Positions 9,529 to 22,877 of a stretch of 55,790 nt of DNA are shown here, piece by piece. The stretch comes from Curvibacter sp. (GTDB lineage Bacteria; Pseudomonadota; Gammaproteobacteria; Burkholderiales; Burkholderiaceae_C). A program made the position numbers and the translations under genes. How positions within the stretch are numbered: the first letter of the stretch is position 1; each line of letters opens with the position of its first letter. Location: the NCBI GenBank assembly GCA_019233055.1, contig JAFAMV010000011.1, forward strand, positions 1-55,790. The letters are read 5' to 3'. The notes under the pieces are model-generated. The model did not search any database and had not been told where the DNA came from. It saw nothing but the letters and a program-made list of their open reading frames with translations.

Positions 9529-10266
9529 TCAGCCCATGTGCAAGCCACCATTCACCGAGAAATCGGCGCCGGTGGAATAGCCACCTTCGTCCGACGCGAG
9601 CCAGGCGATGATGGAGGCGATTTCGCTGGGCTCACCGAGGCGCTTGACCGGAATCGTGCCCACGATCTTGTCCAGCACATCCGGGCGGATGGCCTTGACC
9701 ATGTCGGTCCCGATGTAGCCGGGGCTCACGGTATTGACGGTCACGCCCTTGGTCGCCAGCTCCTGGGCCAACGCCATCGTGAAGCCATGCATGCCGGCCT
9801 TGGCAGCCGAATAATTGGTCTGTCCGGCCTGACCCTTTTCGCCGTTCACCGACGAGATGTTGACGATCCGGCCCCAACCTTTTTCAACCATGTCACCGAC
9901 CACCTGCTTGGTCACGTTGAACATGCTGTTGAGATTGGTCTCGATGACCGCATCCCAATCCTCGCGGGTCATCTTGAGGAACATGCGGTCACGGGTGATG
10001 CCGGCATTGTTGACCAGCACATCGATGCTGCCATGCTCGGCCTTGGCCTTGCCGAAGGCCTCGACGGTGGAGTCCCAGTCACCCACGTTGCCGACGGAGG
10101 CATAGAAGGTGTAGCCCAGAGCAGACTGCTCGGCCAGCCATTTGTTGAAGTCCCGGGTGGGGCCACAGCCGGCCACGACCTTGAAACCTTCTTTGTGCAG
10201 GCGTTGGCAGATGGCGGTTCCGATGCCGCCCATGCCGCCGGTGACGTACGCTACTTTTTGACTCAT
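9529..10266 (-). CDS. phaB: acetoacetyl-CoA reductase
   Basis: A 245-residue short-chain dehydrogenase that reduces acetoacetyl-CoA to (R)-3-hydroxybutyryl-CoA with NADPH, the second step of PHB synthesis. Visible are the cofactor motif TGGMGGIG at residues 9-16, NNAG near 86 and the catalytic set Ser139, Tyr152 and Lys156 in NYSAAKAG. The PhaB-specific segment CGPTRDFNKWL follows beta-2. A good RBS (CAGGAGC) precedes the ATG. It is the last gene of phaC-phaA-phaB and is followed by a strong terminator. The 144-bp gap to phaA contains hairpins but no clear promoter. Confidence 0.96.
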   Translation of the reverse strand: MSQKVAYVTGGMGGIGTAICQRLHKEGFKVVAGCGPTRDFNKWLAEQSALGYTFYASVGNVGDWDSTVEAFGKAKAEHGSIDVLVNNAGITRDRMFLKMTREDWDAVIETNLNSMFNVTKQVVGDMVEKGWGRIVNISSVNGEKGQAGQTNYSAAKAGMHGFTMALAQELATKGVTVNTVSPGYIGTDMVKAIRPDVLDKIVGTIPVKRLGEPSEIASIIAWLASDEGGYSTGADFSVNGGLHMG

Positions 10267-10324
10267 GAAATGCTCCTGATTATGTTTTCGCTATTCATTC
10301 AATAGCAGTTACGCCTGATTTCGA

Positions 10325-10343
10325 GCCCCTGTCAGACAGGGGC
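10325..10343. repeat. GC-rich inverted repeat between phaA and phaB
   Basis: GCCCCTGTC-a-GACAGGGGC gives 9-bp arms. In the minus-strand transcript it would form a hairpin in the phaA-phaB spacer with no following T-run, so a role in mRNA stability or processing is more likely than termination. Confidence 0.5.
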
Positions 10344-10410
10344 TTCAGGATCCTTCGGACCAGAAAAGCATTCCGGACCCTCAGGTCCCCATGCCATTCT
10401 CAATGGCAAT

Positions 10411-11589
10411 TCAACGCTCGATGGTTAGGGCAACTCCCATGCCGCCACCGATGCACAGCGACGCGATGCCCTTCTTGGCATCACGGCGCTGCATTTCATG
10501 CAACAGGGTCACCAGGATCCGGCAACCGGACGCGCCGATCGGATGGCCCAGCGCGATCGCACCGCCGTTGACGTTGACCTTGCTGGTGTCCCAACCCATT
10601 TCCTGGTTGACCGCGCAGGCCTGGGCGGCGAACGCCTCATTGATTTCGAGCAGGTCGAGATCGGCCGAGGTCCAGCCTGCACGGCGCAGGGCCTTGGTGG
10701 ATGCGGGAACCGGGCCCATGCCCATGTAGGCCGGATCCAGGCCTGAGGTGGCATAGCTCGCAATGCGCCCCAGGGGCTTCAGGCCCAGGCTGGCCGCACG
10801 CGATGCCGACATCACCATGACGGCCGCAGCGCCATCATTGATGCCGGAGGCATTGCCCGCCGTCACGCTGCCGGCCTTGTCGAAGGCGGGACGAAGACCT
10901 GCCAATGCATCGGCGTTGGTCTTGCGGTTGATGAACTCGTCGGTGTCAAAGACCAGGGGATCGCCCTTCTTCTGGGGAATCGTGACCGGAACGATCTCGT
11001 CCTTGAAGCGACCGGCCTCCTGGGCAGCGGCCGCCTTGGTCTGCGAAGCCAGAGCCAGGGCATCCTGCTGCTCACGGGTGATGCCGTACTTCTTGGCCAC
11101 GTTCTCGGCGGTGATGCCCATGTGGTATTGGTTGTAGACATCCCACAGGCCGTCGACGATCATGGTGTCGACCAGCTTCCAGTCGCCCATGCGCTGGCCG
11201 TCGCGCGAACCCGGCAGCACGTGCGGCGAGGCGCTCATGTTCTCCTGGCCGCCGGCGATCACGATGTCGCTGTCGCCCGTGGCCACAGCCTGGGCCGCCA
11301 GCATCACGGCCTTCAGGCCCGAGCCACACACCGCATTGATCGTCAGACCCGGGGTCTGCTTGTCGAAGCCGCTCTTGATGACGGCCTGGCGGGCCGGGTT
11401 CTGACCCGCACCGGCCGCCAGCACCTGGCCCAGGATCACTTCGCCGATCTGGTCGGCGGCCAGGCCGGTCCGGGCCAGCACTTCGCGAATCACGATCGCG
11501 CCCAATTCGGGCGCCGCCACTTTGGACAGGCTGCCGCCAAATTTGCCGATGGCCGTGCGTGCGGCGGAAACGATGACGATATCTTCCAT
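10411..11589 (-). CDS. phaA: acetyl-CoA C-acetyltransferase (beta-ketothiolase)
   Basis: A 392-residue biosynthetic thiolase condensing two acetyl-CoA to acetoacetyl-CoA. Catalytic residues are present: Cys88 in [10 protein letters not shown], His349 in GHPIGASG and Cys379 in CIGGGMG. The ATG at 11589 gives the family N-terminus [19 protein letters not shown]; a longer in-frame extension has no similarity. It lies between phaC (113 nt upstream) and phaB, the usual order of Burkholderiales PHB operons. Confidence 0.96.
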   Translation of the reverse strand: MEDIVIVSAARTAIGKFGGSLSKVAAPELGAIVIREVLARTGLAADQIGEVILGQVLAAGAGQNPARQAVIKSGFDKQTPGLTINAVCGSGLKAVMLAAQAVATGDSDIVIAGGQENMSASPHVLPGSRDGQRMGDWKLVDTMIVDGLWDVYNQYHMGITAENVAKKYGITREQQDALALASQTKAAAAQEAGRFKDEIVPVTIPQKKGDPLVFDTDEFINRKTNADALAGLRPAFDKAGSVTAGNASGINDGAAAVMVMSASRAASLGLKPLGRIASYATSGLDPAYMGMGPVPASTKALRRAGWTSADLDLLEINEAFAAQACAVNQEMGWDTSKVNVNGGAIALGHPIGASGCRILVTLLHEMQRRDAKKGIASLCIGGGMGVALTIER

Positions 11590-11701
11590 AGGTGCTCCAG
11601 AGGTTGTATTTCGATCTGCTCTATCGGCGCAGACGGTTTGCAAGGCATTCCTGCCCACACTCTACCGCCTGGATTCGCCTCAATTTGTAAAAGCTTGTCT
11701 G

Positions 11702-13408
11702 TCAGGCTTTCTGTTTGACGTACCGACCCGGTGCCGGCTCGATGGCCTTGTAGCGGCCCTTGCCATAGGTCTTGGGCGCGGCCACCAGCTTGCCCGCCTG
11801 GGAGGCCAGCCAGTTCGACCAATCGGTCCACCAACTGCCCGGGTGTTCCTGGGCGCCCGACAGCCATTCGGCATGGGTGGCGGGCAGCTTGCCATCGCTG
11901 CGGATCCAATGGCTGCGCTTGTTCTTCGCCGGGGCATTGATCACGCCGGCGATGTGGCCCGAGGCCCCCATCACAAAGCGCTTCTTGCCCGGCAGGTGAC
12001 GAGTGGAGGCATAGGCGCCGCCGATGGGAACGATGTGGTCCTCGCGGGAGCCATAGAGGTAGACCGGGATCTTCACCTTGCCCAGATCCACCGGCTGACC
12101 GCACACGATCGCCTTGCCCGGCTTGACGAGGTTGTTCTCGAAATAGGTGTTGCGCAGATACCAGGCATAGAAGGGCCCCGGCAGGTTGGTCGAGTCGCTG
12201 TTCCAGTAGAGCAGGTCGAAGGCCGGCGGGGTCTCGCCCTTGAGGTAGTTGCCCACCACATAGTTCCAGACCAGGTCGTTGGGCCGCAGGAAGCTGAAGG
12301 TGGAGGCCAGTTCCTGGCCCTTGAGCAGACCGCCCTGCCCCATCTGCATCTCGCGGAAGCGCACAAAGGCGTCGTCGATGAACAGATCGAGCACCCCGGT
12401 GTCGGAGAAATCGAGGAAGGTCGTCAGGAAGGTGGCCGATGCCACGGGCTCTTCACCACGGGCCGCCAGCACGGCGAGCGCAGTGCCCAGGATGGTGCCG
12501 CCGACACAGAAGCCGAGCGCATTGATGGTCTCGGCGCCGGTGATGGCCTGCACGGTGTGGATGGCCAGGATGGCGGCATCCTCGATGTAGTCGTCCCAGG
12601 TCTTGTGCGAGAGCGACTCGTCGGGGTTGCGCCAGCTCACCACGAAGGTATGGTGCCCCTGCTCGACGGCATAGCGGATCAGCGAGTTGTCGGGCTGCAG
12701 ATCCAGGATGTAGTACTTGTTGATGCAGGGCGGGATCAGCAGGAAGGGCCGTTCATAGACCTTGGCCGTCAGGGGCTTGTATTCGATCAGTTGGAACAGT
12801 TCGTTCTCGAACACCACCGCGCCTTCGGTGGTGGCCACATTGCGGCCGACCTCGAACAGGCTTTCGTCGGTCTGGCTCATGTGACCCTGGCGCAGGTCGC
12901 CCAGCAGGTTCTGCAGGCCCTTGGCGATGCTCTCGCCTTTCGAGTCGATGGCCTTCTTCTGGGCATCGACATTGAGGGCCATGTAATTGCTCGGCGAGGC
13001 GGCCGCCGCCCATTGCTCGACGGCGAAACGGATCCGCGCCCGGGTCTTGTCGTCTGCCTGCACGGCTTCGGCCAGGCCCATCAGGGTCTTGCTGTTGAGC
13101 AGATAGATGGCCGCCGTGAAGCTTGCCAGAGGATTGTGGTTCCACGCTTCGGCTGCGAATCGCTTGTCGCGGACCGGCGCCTGCCCCTGCAGGCCGGCGT
13201 TCCAGAGTTCGGAGGCTTCCTGCAGGTAGCGCTGCTGCACTTCCTTGATCCGGTCCTGGTCGAAGGCCAGGGGCTGCGGGCTGGCGCCGACAGAGCCGGC
13301 CTGCCCCAGATCCAGTTGCTGGAAGGACTGCAGGGCCTTGGTCCAGCCCTCACCAAAGATCTGTTGGAATGCCTGGGACGCGGGGCCCCAAGGTGCTTCA
13401 GAATTCAT
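11702..13408 (-). CDS. phaC: class I poly(3-hydroxyalkanoate) synthase
   Basis: A 568-residue PHA polymerase that links 3-hydroxybutyryl-CoA units into PHB at granule surfaces. The lipase-like box GFCVGGTIL carries the nucleophile Cys301, and the rest of the triad is seen as Asp457 (REDHIVP) and His485 (GASGHIAGV). The N-terminal part (about 1-190, including GWTKALQSFQQLDLG) is the PhaC N domain. Length is normal for class I enzymes, and no phaE or phaR subunit is present, as expected. An RBS GGAGACAAC precedes the ATG. It is first in the phaCAB operon. Confidence 0.96.
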   Translation of the reverse strand: MNSEAPWGPASQAFQQIFGEGWTKALQSFQQLDLGQAGSVGASPQPLAFDQDRIKEVQQRYLQEASELWNAGLQGQAPVRDKRFAAEAWNHNPLASFTAAIYLLNSKTLMGLAEAVQADDKTRARIRFAVEQWAAAASPSNYMALNVDAQKKAIDSKGESIAKGLQNLLGDLRQGHMSQTDESLFEVGRNVATTEGAVVFENELFQLIEYKPLTAKVYERPFLLIPPCINKYYILDLQPDNSLIRYAVEQGHHTFVVSWRNPDESLSHKTWDDYIEDAAILAIHTVQAITGAETINALGFCVGGTILGTALAVLAARGEEPVASATFLTTFLDFSDTGVLDLFIDDAFVRFREMQMGQGGLLKGQELASTFSFLRPNDLVWNYVVGNYLKGETPPAFDLLYWNSDSTNLPGPFYAWYLRNTYFENNLVKPGKAIVCGQPVDLGKVKIPVYLYGSREDHIVPIGGAYASTRHLPGKKRFVMGASGHIAGVINAPAKNKRSHWIRSDGKLPATHAEWLSGAQEHPGSWWTDWSNWLASQAGKLVAAPKTYGKGRYKAIEPAPGRYVKQKA

Positions 13409-13511
13409 GTTGTCTCCTCATGGACGGTCCGGTTCATCAATCTAGGGTTATCCCTTATTCTCGTGGGATCCCCCCGGCAAAGCAACGAAGCTGCTTCTTC
13501 AAAAAAACAAC

Positions 13512-13814
13512 ATGGTTCTTGTCTTTATCGCATGGATGTATGTCGCCCTCATGATGGCGGTTGCGGAAGCCACCAACAGCAATGGCACGTTGTTGGGAGC
13601 GCTCGTCACCTTTGTACTCTATGGATTGCTGCCCATGTCAGTAGTGCTTTACCTGATGGGGGCCCCGGCGCGACGAAGATCACGCAAGGCCCGAGAAGCG
13701 GAGGAATGGCGCTGCATCCAGCAGCAGACGCAAGACTCAGGCCAGCCAGATGCTGGCCGCCATGCGTCCGGTGCTGCCGAGCCGGGCGGCGTCGCGCCGA
13801 TGGGAAAAGAATAG
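13512..13814 (+). CDS. small membrane protein of unknown function
   Basis: A 100-residue protein. The first ~50 residues hold two hydrophobic helices (VLVFIAWMYVALMMAVAEA and LLGALVTFVLYGLLPMSVVLYL), followed by a basic junction (PARRRSRKAREAE) and a polar tail. Similar small proteins occur beside pgeF in other Burkholderiales, to my recollection. Its last 78 bp overlap the 3' end of the convergent pgeF gene, so the tail sequence is constrained by pgeF coding. It is divergent from phaC. No clear RBS is seen. Confidence 0.65.
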   Translation: MVLVFIAWMYVALMMAVAEATNSNGTLLGALVTFVLYGLLPMSVVLYLMGAPARRRSRKAREAEEWRCIQQQTQDSGQPDAGRHASGAAEPGGVAPMGKE

Positions 13815-14546
13815 GTCGGGATTGCCATGGGTGCACCACGGCTTTGTGCCATCGTTGCCATACAGCCCGCTGACACCCAGCCGCGCCAACCGATGCCGCG
13901 CCAGACCCGACAGATGGGCCAGCCATTTGCCGCCGGCCAAGGGACTGAAGTGCGTTGCAGCCTGCGTATCGCCGTCCACAAAGGCCAGCCGCACCTCCTC
14001 GCCGACCTCGAAGGCCTCGGGTCCGATGCAGGGCCCCAGCCAGGCCAGCACCTGCGAGGCGGGGATTCCGGCCTGCACAAAGCCTGACAGCGCCGATTCG
14101 AGCACGCCCCGGCCGCCCCGGCCCGCCAGGCCCCGCCAGCCTGCGTGGGCAGCAGCCACCCGCCGGCCGCCGGTGTCGCAGAACAACACCGGCAGGCAAT
14201 CGGCCACCATCATGACCAGCGCCAGCCGGCGCAGCGTGGTGCTGGCGCCGTCCGCCTCGGCCCCCTGGGGCAGGCTGTCGGCCCGGTCGACGGCCAGGAT
14301 GTCGGTGCCATGGACCTGGTTCAGGAACAGCAGATCACCGCCGCCCCGACGCCGCACCTCGGCCTGCAGGGTGGCCCGGTTGCAGGCCACATCGGCCGGC
14401 TGGTCGCCCACATGGGCTCCGAGGTTCAGCGAATCCCAGGGGGGCTGACTGACGCCGCCCAGGCGCCGGGTGAACAGGGCGCCGACGCCCTTGGGCGCCG
14501 GCCAGTCGGGCTCCAGCCATGCCGAACCCTTGCGTGGATCAGGCAT
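13737..14546 (-). CDS. pgeF: peptidoglycan editing factor PgeF (YfiH/laccase-domain protein)
   Basis: A 269-residue Cu-oxidase_4/YfiH family protein. The family is now understood to remove wrongly built muropeptides or act as a purine nucleoside/polyphenol enzyme with a His-Cys metal site. The motifs are visible: FLNQVHGTDIL, MVADCLPVLF, AAAHAGWRGLAG and LGPCIGPEAFEVG. The ATG at 14546 overlaps the end of maiA by 8 nt, implying cotranscription, although the two functions are unrelated. Its 3' end overlaps the convergent small membrane gene. Confidence 0.92.
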   Translation of the reverse strand: MPDPRKGSAWLEPDWPAPKGVGALFTRRLGGVSQPPWDSLNLGAHVGDQPADVACNRATLQAEVRRRGGGDLLFLNQVHGTDILAVDRADSLPQGAEADGASTTLRRLALVMMVADCLPVLFCDTGGRRVAAAHAGWRGLAGRGGRGVLESALSGFVQAGIPASQVLAWLGPCIGPEAFEVGEEVRLAFVDGDTQAATHFSPLAGGKWLAHLSGLARHRLARLGVSGLYGNDGTKPWCTHGNPDLFFSHRRDAARLGSTGRMAASIWLA

Positions 14547-15183
14547 CGCAGTCCGGGCATGCAGAGGGTTGGGCCTGCTGGAAGGCTGGCAGGGCCATGC
14601 AGGACTCGAACACCGCCATGGTCCGGTCCAGTCCCGCCAGATCGACCTTGAAACGCTGGGCATTGAAGATCTGGGGCACCAGGCAGCAATCGGCCAGGGT
14701 GGGCTGCTCGCCATGGCAGAAGCGGCTCGGCGTCTGCGCCTGTGCCTGCAGTTGCAGCTCGAAGCTTTCCAGGCCTTGACGGACCCAGTGGGCATACCAG
14801 GCATTCTTGGCCTCGTCGCTGACCTTGAGCTCGCGGCTGAGGTACTGCAGCACCCGCAGGTTGTTGATCGGGTGGATCTCGCAGGCGATCGACTGCGCCA
14901 GCGCCCGCACCCGGGCGCGCCCCAGCGCATCGGCCGGCAGCAGGGGCGGTTGCGGATGGCATTCGTCCAGGTACTCGATGATCGCCATCGACTGCGTCAG
15001 ATGGGCCCCGTCGACCTCCAGCATCGGCACCAGCCCATCGGGCACCAGACGGGTGTAGTCGGGCGCGCGCTGCTCACCCTTGACCAGATGGACCGGCTGG
15101 TAGTCGTAAGACAGCCCCTTGAGGTTCAGGGCGATGCGCACCCGGAAGGAAGCCGACGATCGGAAGTAGTTGAAAAGTTTCAT
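14539..15183 (-). CDS. maiA: maleylacetoacetate isomerase (zeta-class GST)
   Basis: A 214-residue zeta-class glutathione transferase homologue beginning MKLFNYFRSSASFRVRIALN, where the SSxxxR glutathione-binding loop is intact. The N-terminal thioredoxin-like domain (1-82, ending PMLEVDGAHLTQSMAIIEYL) and the helical C-terminal domain (about 90-214) are both complete. The family isomerises maleylacetoacetate (tyrosine/homogentisate route) or maleylpyruvate (gentisate route). The start at 15183 is set by similarity. It is divergent from an ABM-protein/FAH-family pair whose second gene could hydrolyse the isomerised product. A second zeta-class paralogue lies at 37735. Confidence 0.88.
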   Translation of the reverse strand: MKLFNYFRSSASFRVRIALNLKGLSYDYQPVHLVKGEQRAPDYTRLVPDGLVPMLEVDGAHLTQSMAIIEYLDECHPQPPLLPADALGRARVRALAQSIACEIHPINNLRVLQYLSRELKVSDEAKNAWYAHWVRQGLESFELQLQAQAQTPSRFCHGEQPTLADCCLVPQIFNAQRFKVDLAGLDRTMAVFESCMALPAFQQAQPSACPDCDA

Positions 15184-15266
15184 GGCTGCAGAGGATATGG
15201 GCTGACGGTAGACTGTCGCCGCAACATTTTGCAACCAGCACAGCCGACCTCCCACGAAAGAACCCC

Positions 15267-15575
15267 ATGATTCTTGAGCTTGCCGACATCCGCATCCAGC
15301 CCGGCCAACAGGCCGCCTTCGACGAAGCCATCGAGCGCGGTGTGCGCACGGTCGTCTCGCAGGCCAAGGGCTTTCTCGGCTACAGCGTGAACCGGGGCAT
15401 CGAGTCGCCAGAACGCTATGTGCTGCAGATCTCCTGGGCGACGCTGGAAGACCACACGGTCGGCTTTCGCGAGTCGCCGCTGTTTGCCCAATGGCGCGCC
15501 ATCGTCGGCCCGTTCTTCGCCGGGCCGCCGAACGTCGAACACTTCAATCTGGTGAGCGCCTCCGCACTCGCCTGA
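15267..15575 (+). CDS. antibiotic biosynthesis monooxygenase (ABM)-domain protein
   Basis: A 102-residue ferredoxin-like alpha+beta-barrel protein. MILELADIRIQPGQQAAFDEAI and FLGYSVNRGIESPERYVLQISWATLEDH fit the ABM/heme-degrading-monooxygenase fold, which often works as a dimer on aromatic or quinone-like substrates. The substrate is not inferable. It leads an apparent two-gene unit with the FAH-family gene 37 nt downstream. Confidence 0.8.
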   Translation: MILELADIRIQPGQQAAFDEAIERGVRTVVSQAKGFLGYSVNRGIESPERYVLQISWATLEDHTVGFRESPLFAQWRAIVGPFFAGPPNVEHFNLVSASALA

Positions 15576-15612
15576 GCCTGCCCGACCACCCCCACACCAT
15601 CGAAAGGTCTCC

Positions 15613-16308
15613 ATGAGCTACGTCATTCCCGCCGTCCCGGCGGTCAGCGTCCCGGTGCTGGGCACCAGCGACCGCTTTCCGGTGCGCCGCATCTACTGTG
15701 TCGGCCGCAACTATGAAGAGCACGCCAAGGAAATGGGCTTCACCGGTCGCGAGCCGCCCTTCTTCTTCCTCAAGCCTGCAGACGCGATCGTGGTGGTGGA
15801 GGCCGGCAGCACCGGCCGCCTGCCCTACCCCAGTCTGACCGAGAACTTCCACCATGAGATCGAGCTGGTGGTGGCCATCGGCCAGGGCGGACGCGACATC
15901 GCAGCGGCCGATGCCGCCCGGCACATCTACGGCTACGCCGTCGGCCTCGACATGACCCGGCGCGACCTGCAAAACGAGATGAAGAAGCAGGGCCGCCCCT
16001 GGTGCATCGGCAAGGGCTTCGACCACGCGGCCCCGATCGGCCCCATCGTCCCGGCGGCGCAGGCCGGCGAGGTGGCCCAGGCCGACATCTGGTTGAAGGT
16101 CAATGGCCAGACCCGCCAGTCCAGCAATGTGTCCAAGCTGATCTGGAACATCGGCGAGACCATTGAACACCTGTCTCGCGCCTGGGAGCTCGCACCCGGC
16201 GACCTCATCTACACCGGCACCCCCGAAGGTGTGGCGGCTGTGGTGCGCGGCGACCTGCTCGAAGGCGGGGTCGGCGGCCTGCCGGCGCTGAGCATCCGCG
16301 TCGAATGA
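15613..16308 (+). CDS. fumarylacetoacetate hydrolase-family protein (probable fumarylpyruvate hydrolase type)
   Basis: A 231-residue FAH-superfamily enzyme. It carries the motifs RIYCVGRNYEEHAKEM (start of the catalytic domain), the metal-binding pattern HHEIELVVAIG, GYAVGLDMTRRDLQ and GDLIYTGTPEGV. Such enzymes hydrolyse C-C bonds of acylpyruvates such as fumarylpyruvate, or act as oxaloacetate decarboxylases. The short N-terminus is like fumarylpyruvate hydrolase (NagK) and FAHD1 rather than full-length fumarylacetoacetase. The divergent maiA supplies the isomerase of the same type of pathway, but no ring-cleavage dioxygenase is in the window, so the substrate remains open. Confidence 0.88.
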   Translation: MSYVIPAVPAVSVPVLGTSDRFPVRRIYCVGRNYEEHAKEMGFTGREPPFFFLKPADAIVVVEAGSTGRLPYPSLTENFHHEIELVVAIGQGGRDIAAADAARHIYGYAVGLDMTRRDLQNEMKKQGRPWCIGKGFDHAAPIGPIVPAAQAGEVAQADIWLKVNGQTRQSSNVSKLIWNIGETIEHLSRAWELAPGDLIYTGTPEGVAAVVRGDLLEGGVGGLPALSIRVE

Positions 16309-16453
16309 GGTCCGGCGCAGGGCGGCCGGCATCCCCGACCGCCCGTGCCGGGGCCTTGGCAACGGCTTCCTGACCTGAACTTGACTTGGCTTAAATCCGG
16401 CTGCAGGCAGGCCTTCTAGGATGAAGTCTCCACCCACCCTTGCGGAGAACTTC

Positions 16454-16960
16454 ATGACCAGCGCGACAATCCCCGTCGATTTCGAGGCTCTGGATGCCTG
16501 TCACCAGCAGATCGCCAGTCAGCTCAATGCCCTGGCACGGCTGATCCGGCACATCGAAGCGGCGGGGGTCGATGAGGAGGCCCGGCAACAGGCAGGCGCC
16601 ATCGAGGCATTCTTCTCAAGCACCTCGAGGGAACACCATGCCGAAGAAGAGCGCAGCGTCTTCCCCCCGCTGCTGGCCAGCCCCAACGCCGAGCTGGTCG
16701 ACACCGTCAGGACCCTGCAGCAGGACCACGGCTGGATCGAGGAGAACTGGCTCGAACTGGCCCCCCAGTTGCGCGCCATCGCCTCGGGCAACCTCTGGCA
16801 GGACCAGGCCGAATTCCAGCACTATGCCGATGTGTTCCTGCAGTTGTGCAAGGACCACATCGCGCTCGAAGAATCCCTGATCTACCCCGAGTCGAAGGCC
16901 CGCTGGGCCGCCGCGCTGCAGGCACGGCGCCAGCGACGGGGCGAACCGCAGCAAGCCTGA
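16454..16960 (+). CDS. hemerythrin HHE-domain protein
   Basis: A 168-residue four-helix-bundle protein with the HHE iron-ligand pattern: HQQIASQLNAL in helix 1, HHAEEERSVFPPLL in helix 2, QQDHGWIEENWLE in helix 3 and HYADVFLQLCKDHIALEESLIYP in helix 4. Such proteins bind a diiron centre and sense or buffer O2, NO or iron. The ATG at 16454 is preferred because GGAG lies 7 nt upstream; an in-frame ATG at 16421 would add eleven residues. It is monocistronic or followed by the NUDIX gene 65 nt downstream. Confidence 0.85.
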   Translation: MTSATIPVDFEALDACHQQIASQLNALARLIRHIEAAGVDEEARQQAGAIEAFFSSTSREHHAEEERSVFPPLLASPNAELVDTVRTLQQDHGWIEENWLELAPQLRAIASGNLWQDQAEFQHYADVFLQLCKDHIALEESLIYPESKARWAAALQARRQRRGEPQQA

Positions 16961-17024
16961 GAAGCCTGATCCAGGCAAGGCCCGCCCCCTGCAGCGGGCC
17001 CCCGCTTGCCCGTACACTGAGGCC

Positions 17025-17573
17025 ATGACGTTTCGCAGCCCCATCCGACATTGCCGCAACTGCGGCAGCGCCGTCGTCTACCGCATCCCCGACGATGGCG
17101 ACACCAAGCAGCGTGCAGTCTGTCCGAGCTGCCACACCATCCACTACGAGAACCCCTTGAACGTGGTGGGCACGGTGCCCTATCTTGGTGATCGGGTCCT
17201 GCTGTGCAAGCGCAACATCGAACCCCGCTGGGGCAAATGGACCCTGCCCGCCGGCTTCATGGAACTCGAGGAATCCCTGGCCGAGGGCGCAGCGCGCGAG
17301 ACCACCGAAGAGGCCGGCGCCCTGTTCGAACTCGAAGGCCTGTTCAGCCTGCTCAACGTGGTGCGGGTCGGGCAGGTGCATGTGTTCTACCGCGCCCGAC
17401 TGCTGAGCGACAGCTTCGCGCCCGGGCACGAGACGCTCGAGGCCCGGCTGTTCTCGGAGGACGAGGTGCCCTGGGACGAGATCGCCTTCCGCACCGTCAA
17501 GGAAACCCTGGAGTGCTATTTCGCCGACCGCCGCCGGGGTCGCTTCGACATCCACCAGATCGACATCCGCTGA
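17025..17573 (+). CDS. NUDIX hydrolase with N-terminal zinc ribbon
   Basis: A 182-residue protein. An N-terminal zinc ribbon with Cys10, Cys13, Cys33 and Cys36 is followed by a NUDIX fold. The NUDIX box is complete: Gly77, then Glu83, then R91-E-T-T-E-E-A-G98. This architecture resembles NudC-like and ADP-ribose/NADH pyrophosphatases, but the exact nucleotide substrate cannot be read from the sequence. WGKWTLPAGFMELEE is typical of a subgroup common in Betaproteobacteria. Confidence 0.9.
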   Translation: MTFRSPIRHCRNCGSAVVYRIPDDGDTKQRAVCPSCHTIHYENPLNVVGTVPYLGDRVLLCKRNIEPRWGKWTLPAGFMELEESLAEGAARETTEEAGALFELEGLFSLLNVVRVGQVHVFYRARLLSDSFAPGHETLEARLFSEDEVPWDEIAFRTVKETLECYFADRRRGRFDIHQIDIR

Positions 17574-17725
17574 CCCCCTCGGGGCGCCCGCCGTGGGGTC
17601 GGCGGCTGGTTGGGCCGCCATATGACTGCGGCCCATATGCATCTGAAAAATCAATGGTTGGGCTGAAGGTCGGGCAGGCCCACAATCGCGGCCTGCTTCC
17701 CTCCCTGCGATCCCCTGCCTCTGCC

Positions 17726-18688
17726 ATGAATGCCCTGTGGTCCCTGCTCGCCCTGATGGCCGGCCTGTTGTGCGCTGCGCCGGCATCGGCCCAGGCCTAC
17801 CCCCATCGCCCGGTCCACCTGATCGTGCACAACAATCCCGGCAGCGCCCCGGACCTGCTGGCCCGCTACCTGGCCGGCCACGTCGGCGACGCCTGGAAGG
17901 CCGGCGCGGTGGTGGACAACCGCAGCGCGGCAGCCGGCATCGTGGCGGCCGAGACCGTGGCCCAGGCGCCAGCCGACGGCTACAACCTGCTGGTCGGCGG
18001 TGACGGCCCGATCACCATCCTGCCCCAGTTGCAGAAGCTGCCCTACGACGCCCAGCACAGCCTGATCCCGGTGGCAGCCCTGGGGCAGATCGATTTCGTG
18101 CTGGTCACCCACCCCGGCACCGGCTGGCGCAGCATCGGCGACTTCGTCCATGCCGCGCAGGCCCAACCCGGCCGCTTCAACTATGCGTCGGCCGGCAACG
18201 GCAGCCCGCTGCAGTTCGCCATGGAGCTGCTGAAACAGCGTGCCGGCTTCTTCGCCACCCACATTCCCTACCGCGGAGGGCCGTTGGCCCTGCAGGACGT
18301 GGCCGGTGGTCAGGTCGACGCCATGTTCATCGCCATCGGGCCGGCCCTGCCCCTGATCCGCAGCGGCCGTCTGGTGGCGCTGGCCACCTCCGGCGAGCAA
18401 CGCAGCGCCCTGCTGCCCGGGGTCCCGACGGTGGCTGAAACCTTCAAGGGTTTCCGGGCCGGCGCCTGGTTCGGGCTGTTCGCGCCGGCAGGCACGCCGC
18501 CGGCGGTGCTCGACCGCATTGCCGGTGATGTGCGCCGGACGCTCCAGACGCCTGCGGCACAGCGGGAGCTGGCCAGTCAGGGCATCGAGGTGAGCCGCCA
18601 GAGCCCGACCGACTTCCAGCGCCAGGTCAGCAGCGAGTTCGTCCGCTATGCCCAATTGGTGAAGACCGCCGGCATCCATACCGACTGA
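17726..18688 (+). CDS. Bug-family (tripartite tricarboxylate transporter) substrate-binding protein
   Basis: A 320-residue periplasmic receptor. A signal peptide (MNALWSLLALMAGLLCAAPASA-QA) is followed by YPHRPVHLIVHNNPGSAPDLLAR, YNYASAGNGSPLQFAMELLK-like and GVPTVAETF segments characteristic of Bug proteins, which are hugely amplified in Burkholderiales. No TctA/TctB membrane genes are nearby, so it is an orphan receptor. The ligand is probably a carboxylate or amide but not determinable. No convincing RBS is seen before the ATG. Confidence 0.9.
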   Translation: MNALWSLLALMAGLLCAAPASAQAYPHRPVHLIVHNNPGSAPDLLARYLAGHVGDAWKAGAVVDNRSAAAGIVAAETVAQAPADGYNLLVGGDGPITILPQLQKLPYDAQHSLIPVAALGQIDFVLVTHPGTGWRSIGDFVHAAQAQPGRFNYASAGNGSPLQFAMELLKQRAGFFATHIPYRGGPLALQDVAGGQVDAMFIAIGPALPLIRSGRLVALATSGEQRSALLPGVPTVAETFKGFRAGAWFGLFAPAGTPPAVLDRIAGDVRRTLQTPAAQRELASQGIEVSRQSPTDFQRQVSSEFVRYAQLVKTAGIHTD

Positions 18689-18746
18689 TGCGCCCTCGAG
18701 GTTCGCCAGGAATGGCACGGGCGTCGGCGCTGCGCCCGACGGCTGC

Positions 18747-22842
<4,096 letters not shown>

Positions 22843-22877
22843 GGTCGATATTGTTCCAAAGACGCTCGGTCGGCCTT

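Noticed and set aside
11522..13873. 783-codon plus-strand frame opposite phaC
   Set aside because: It is an antisense shadow: no start signal or domain, and phaC with a full catalytic triad is on the other strand.
17726..18688. Bug protein as part of a transporter with adjacent genes
   Set aside because: Neighbours are a NUDIX hydrolase and def; no TctA/TctB-type membrane gene is nearby.
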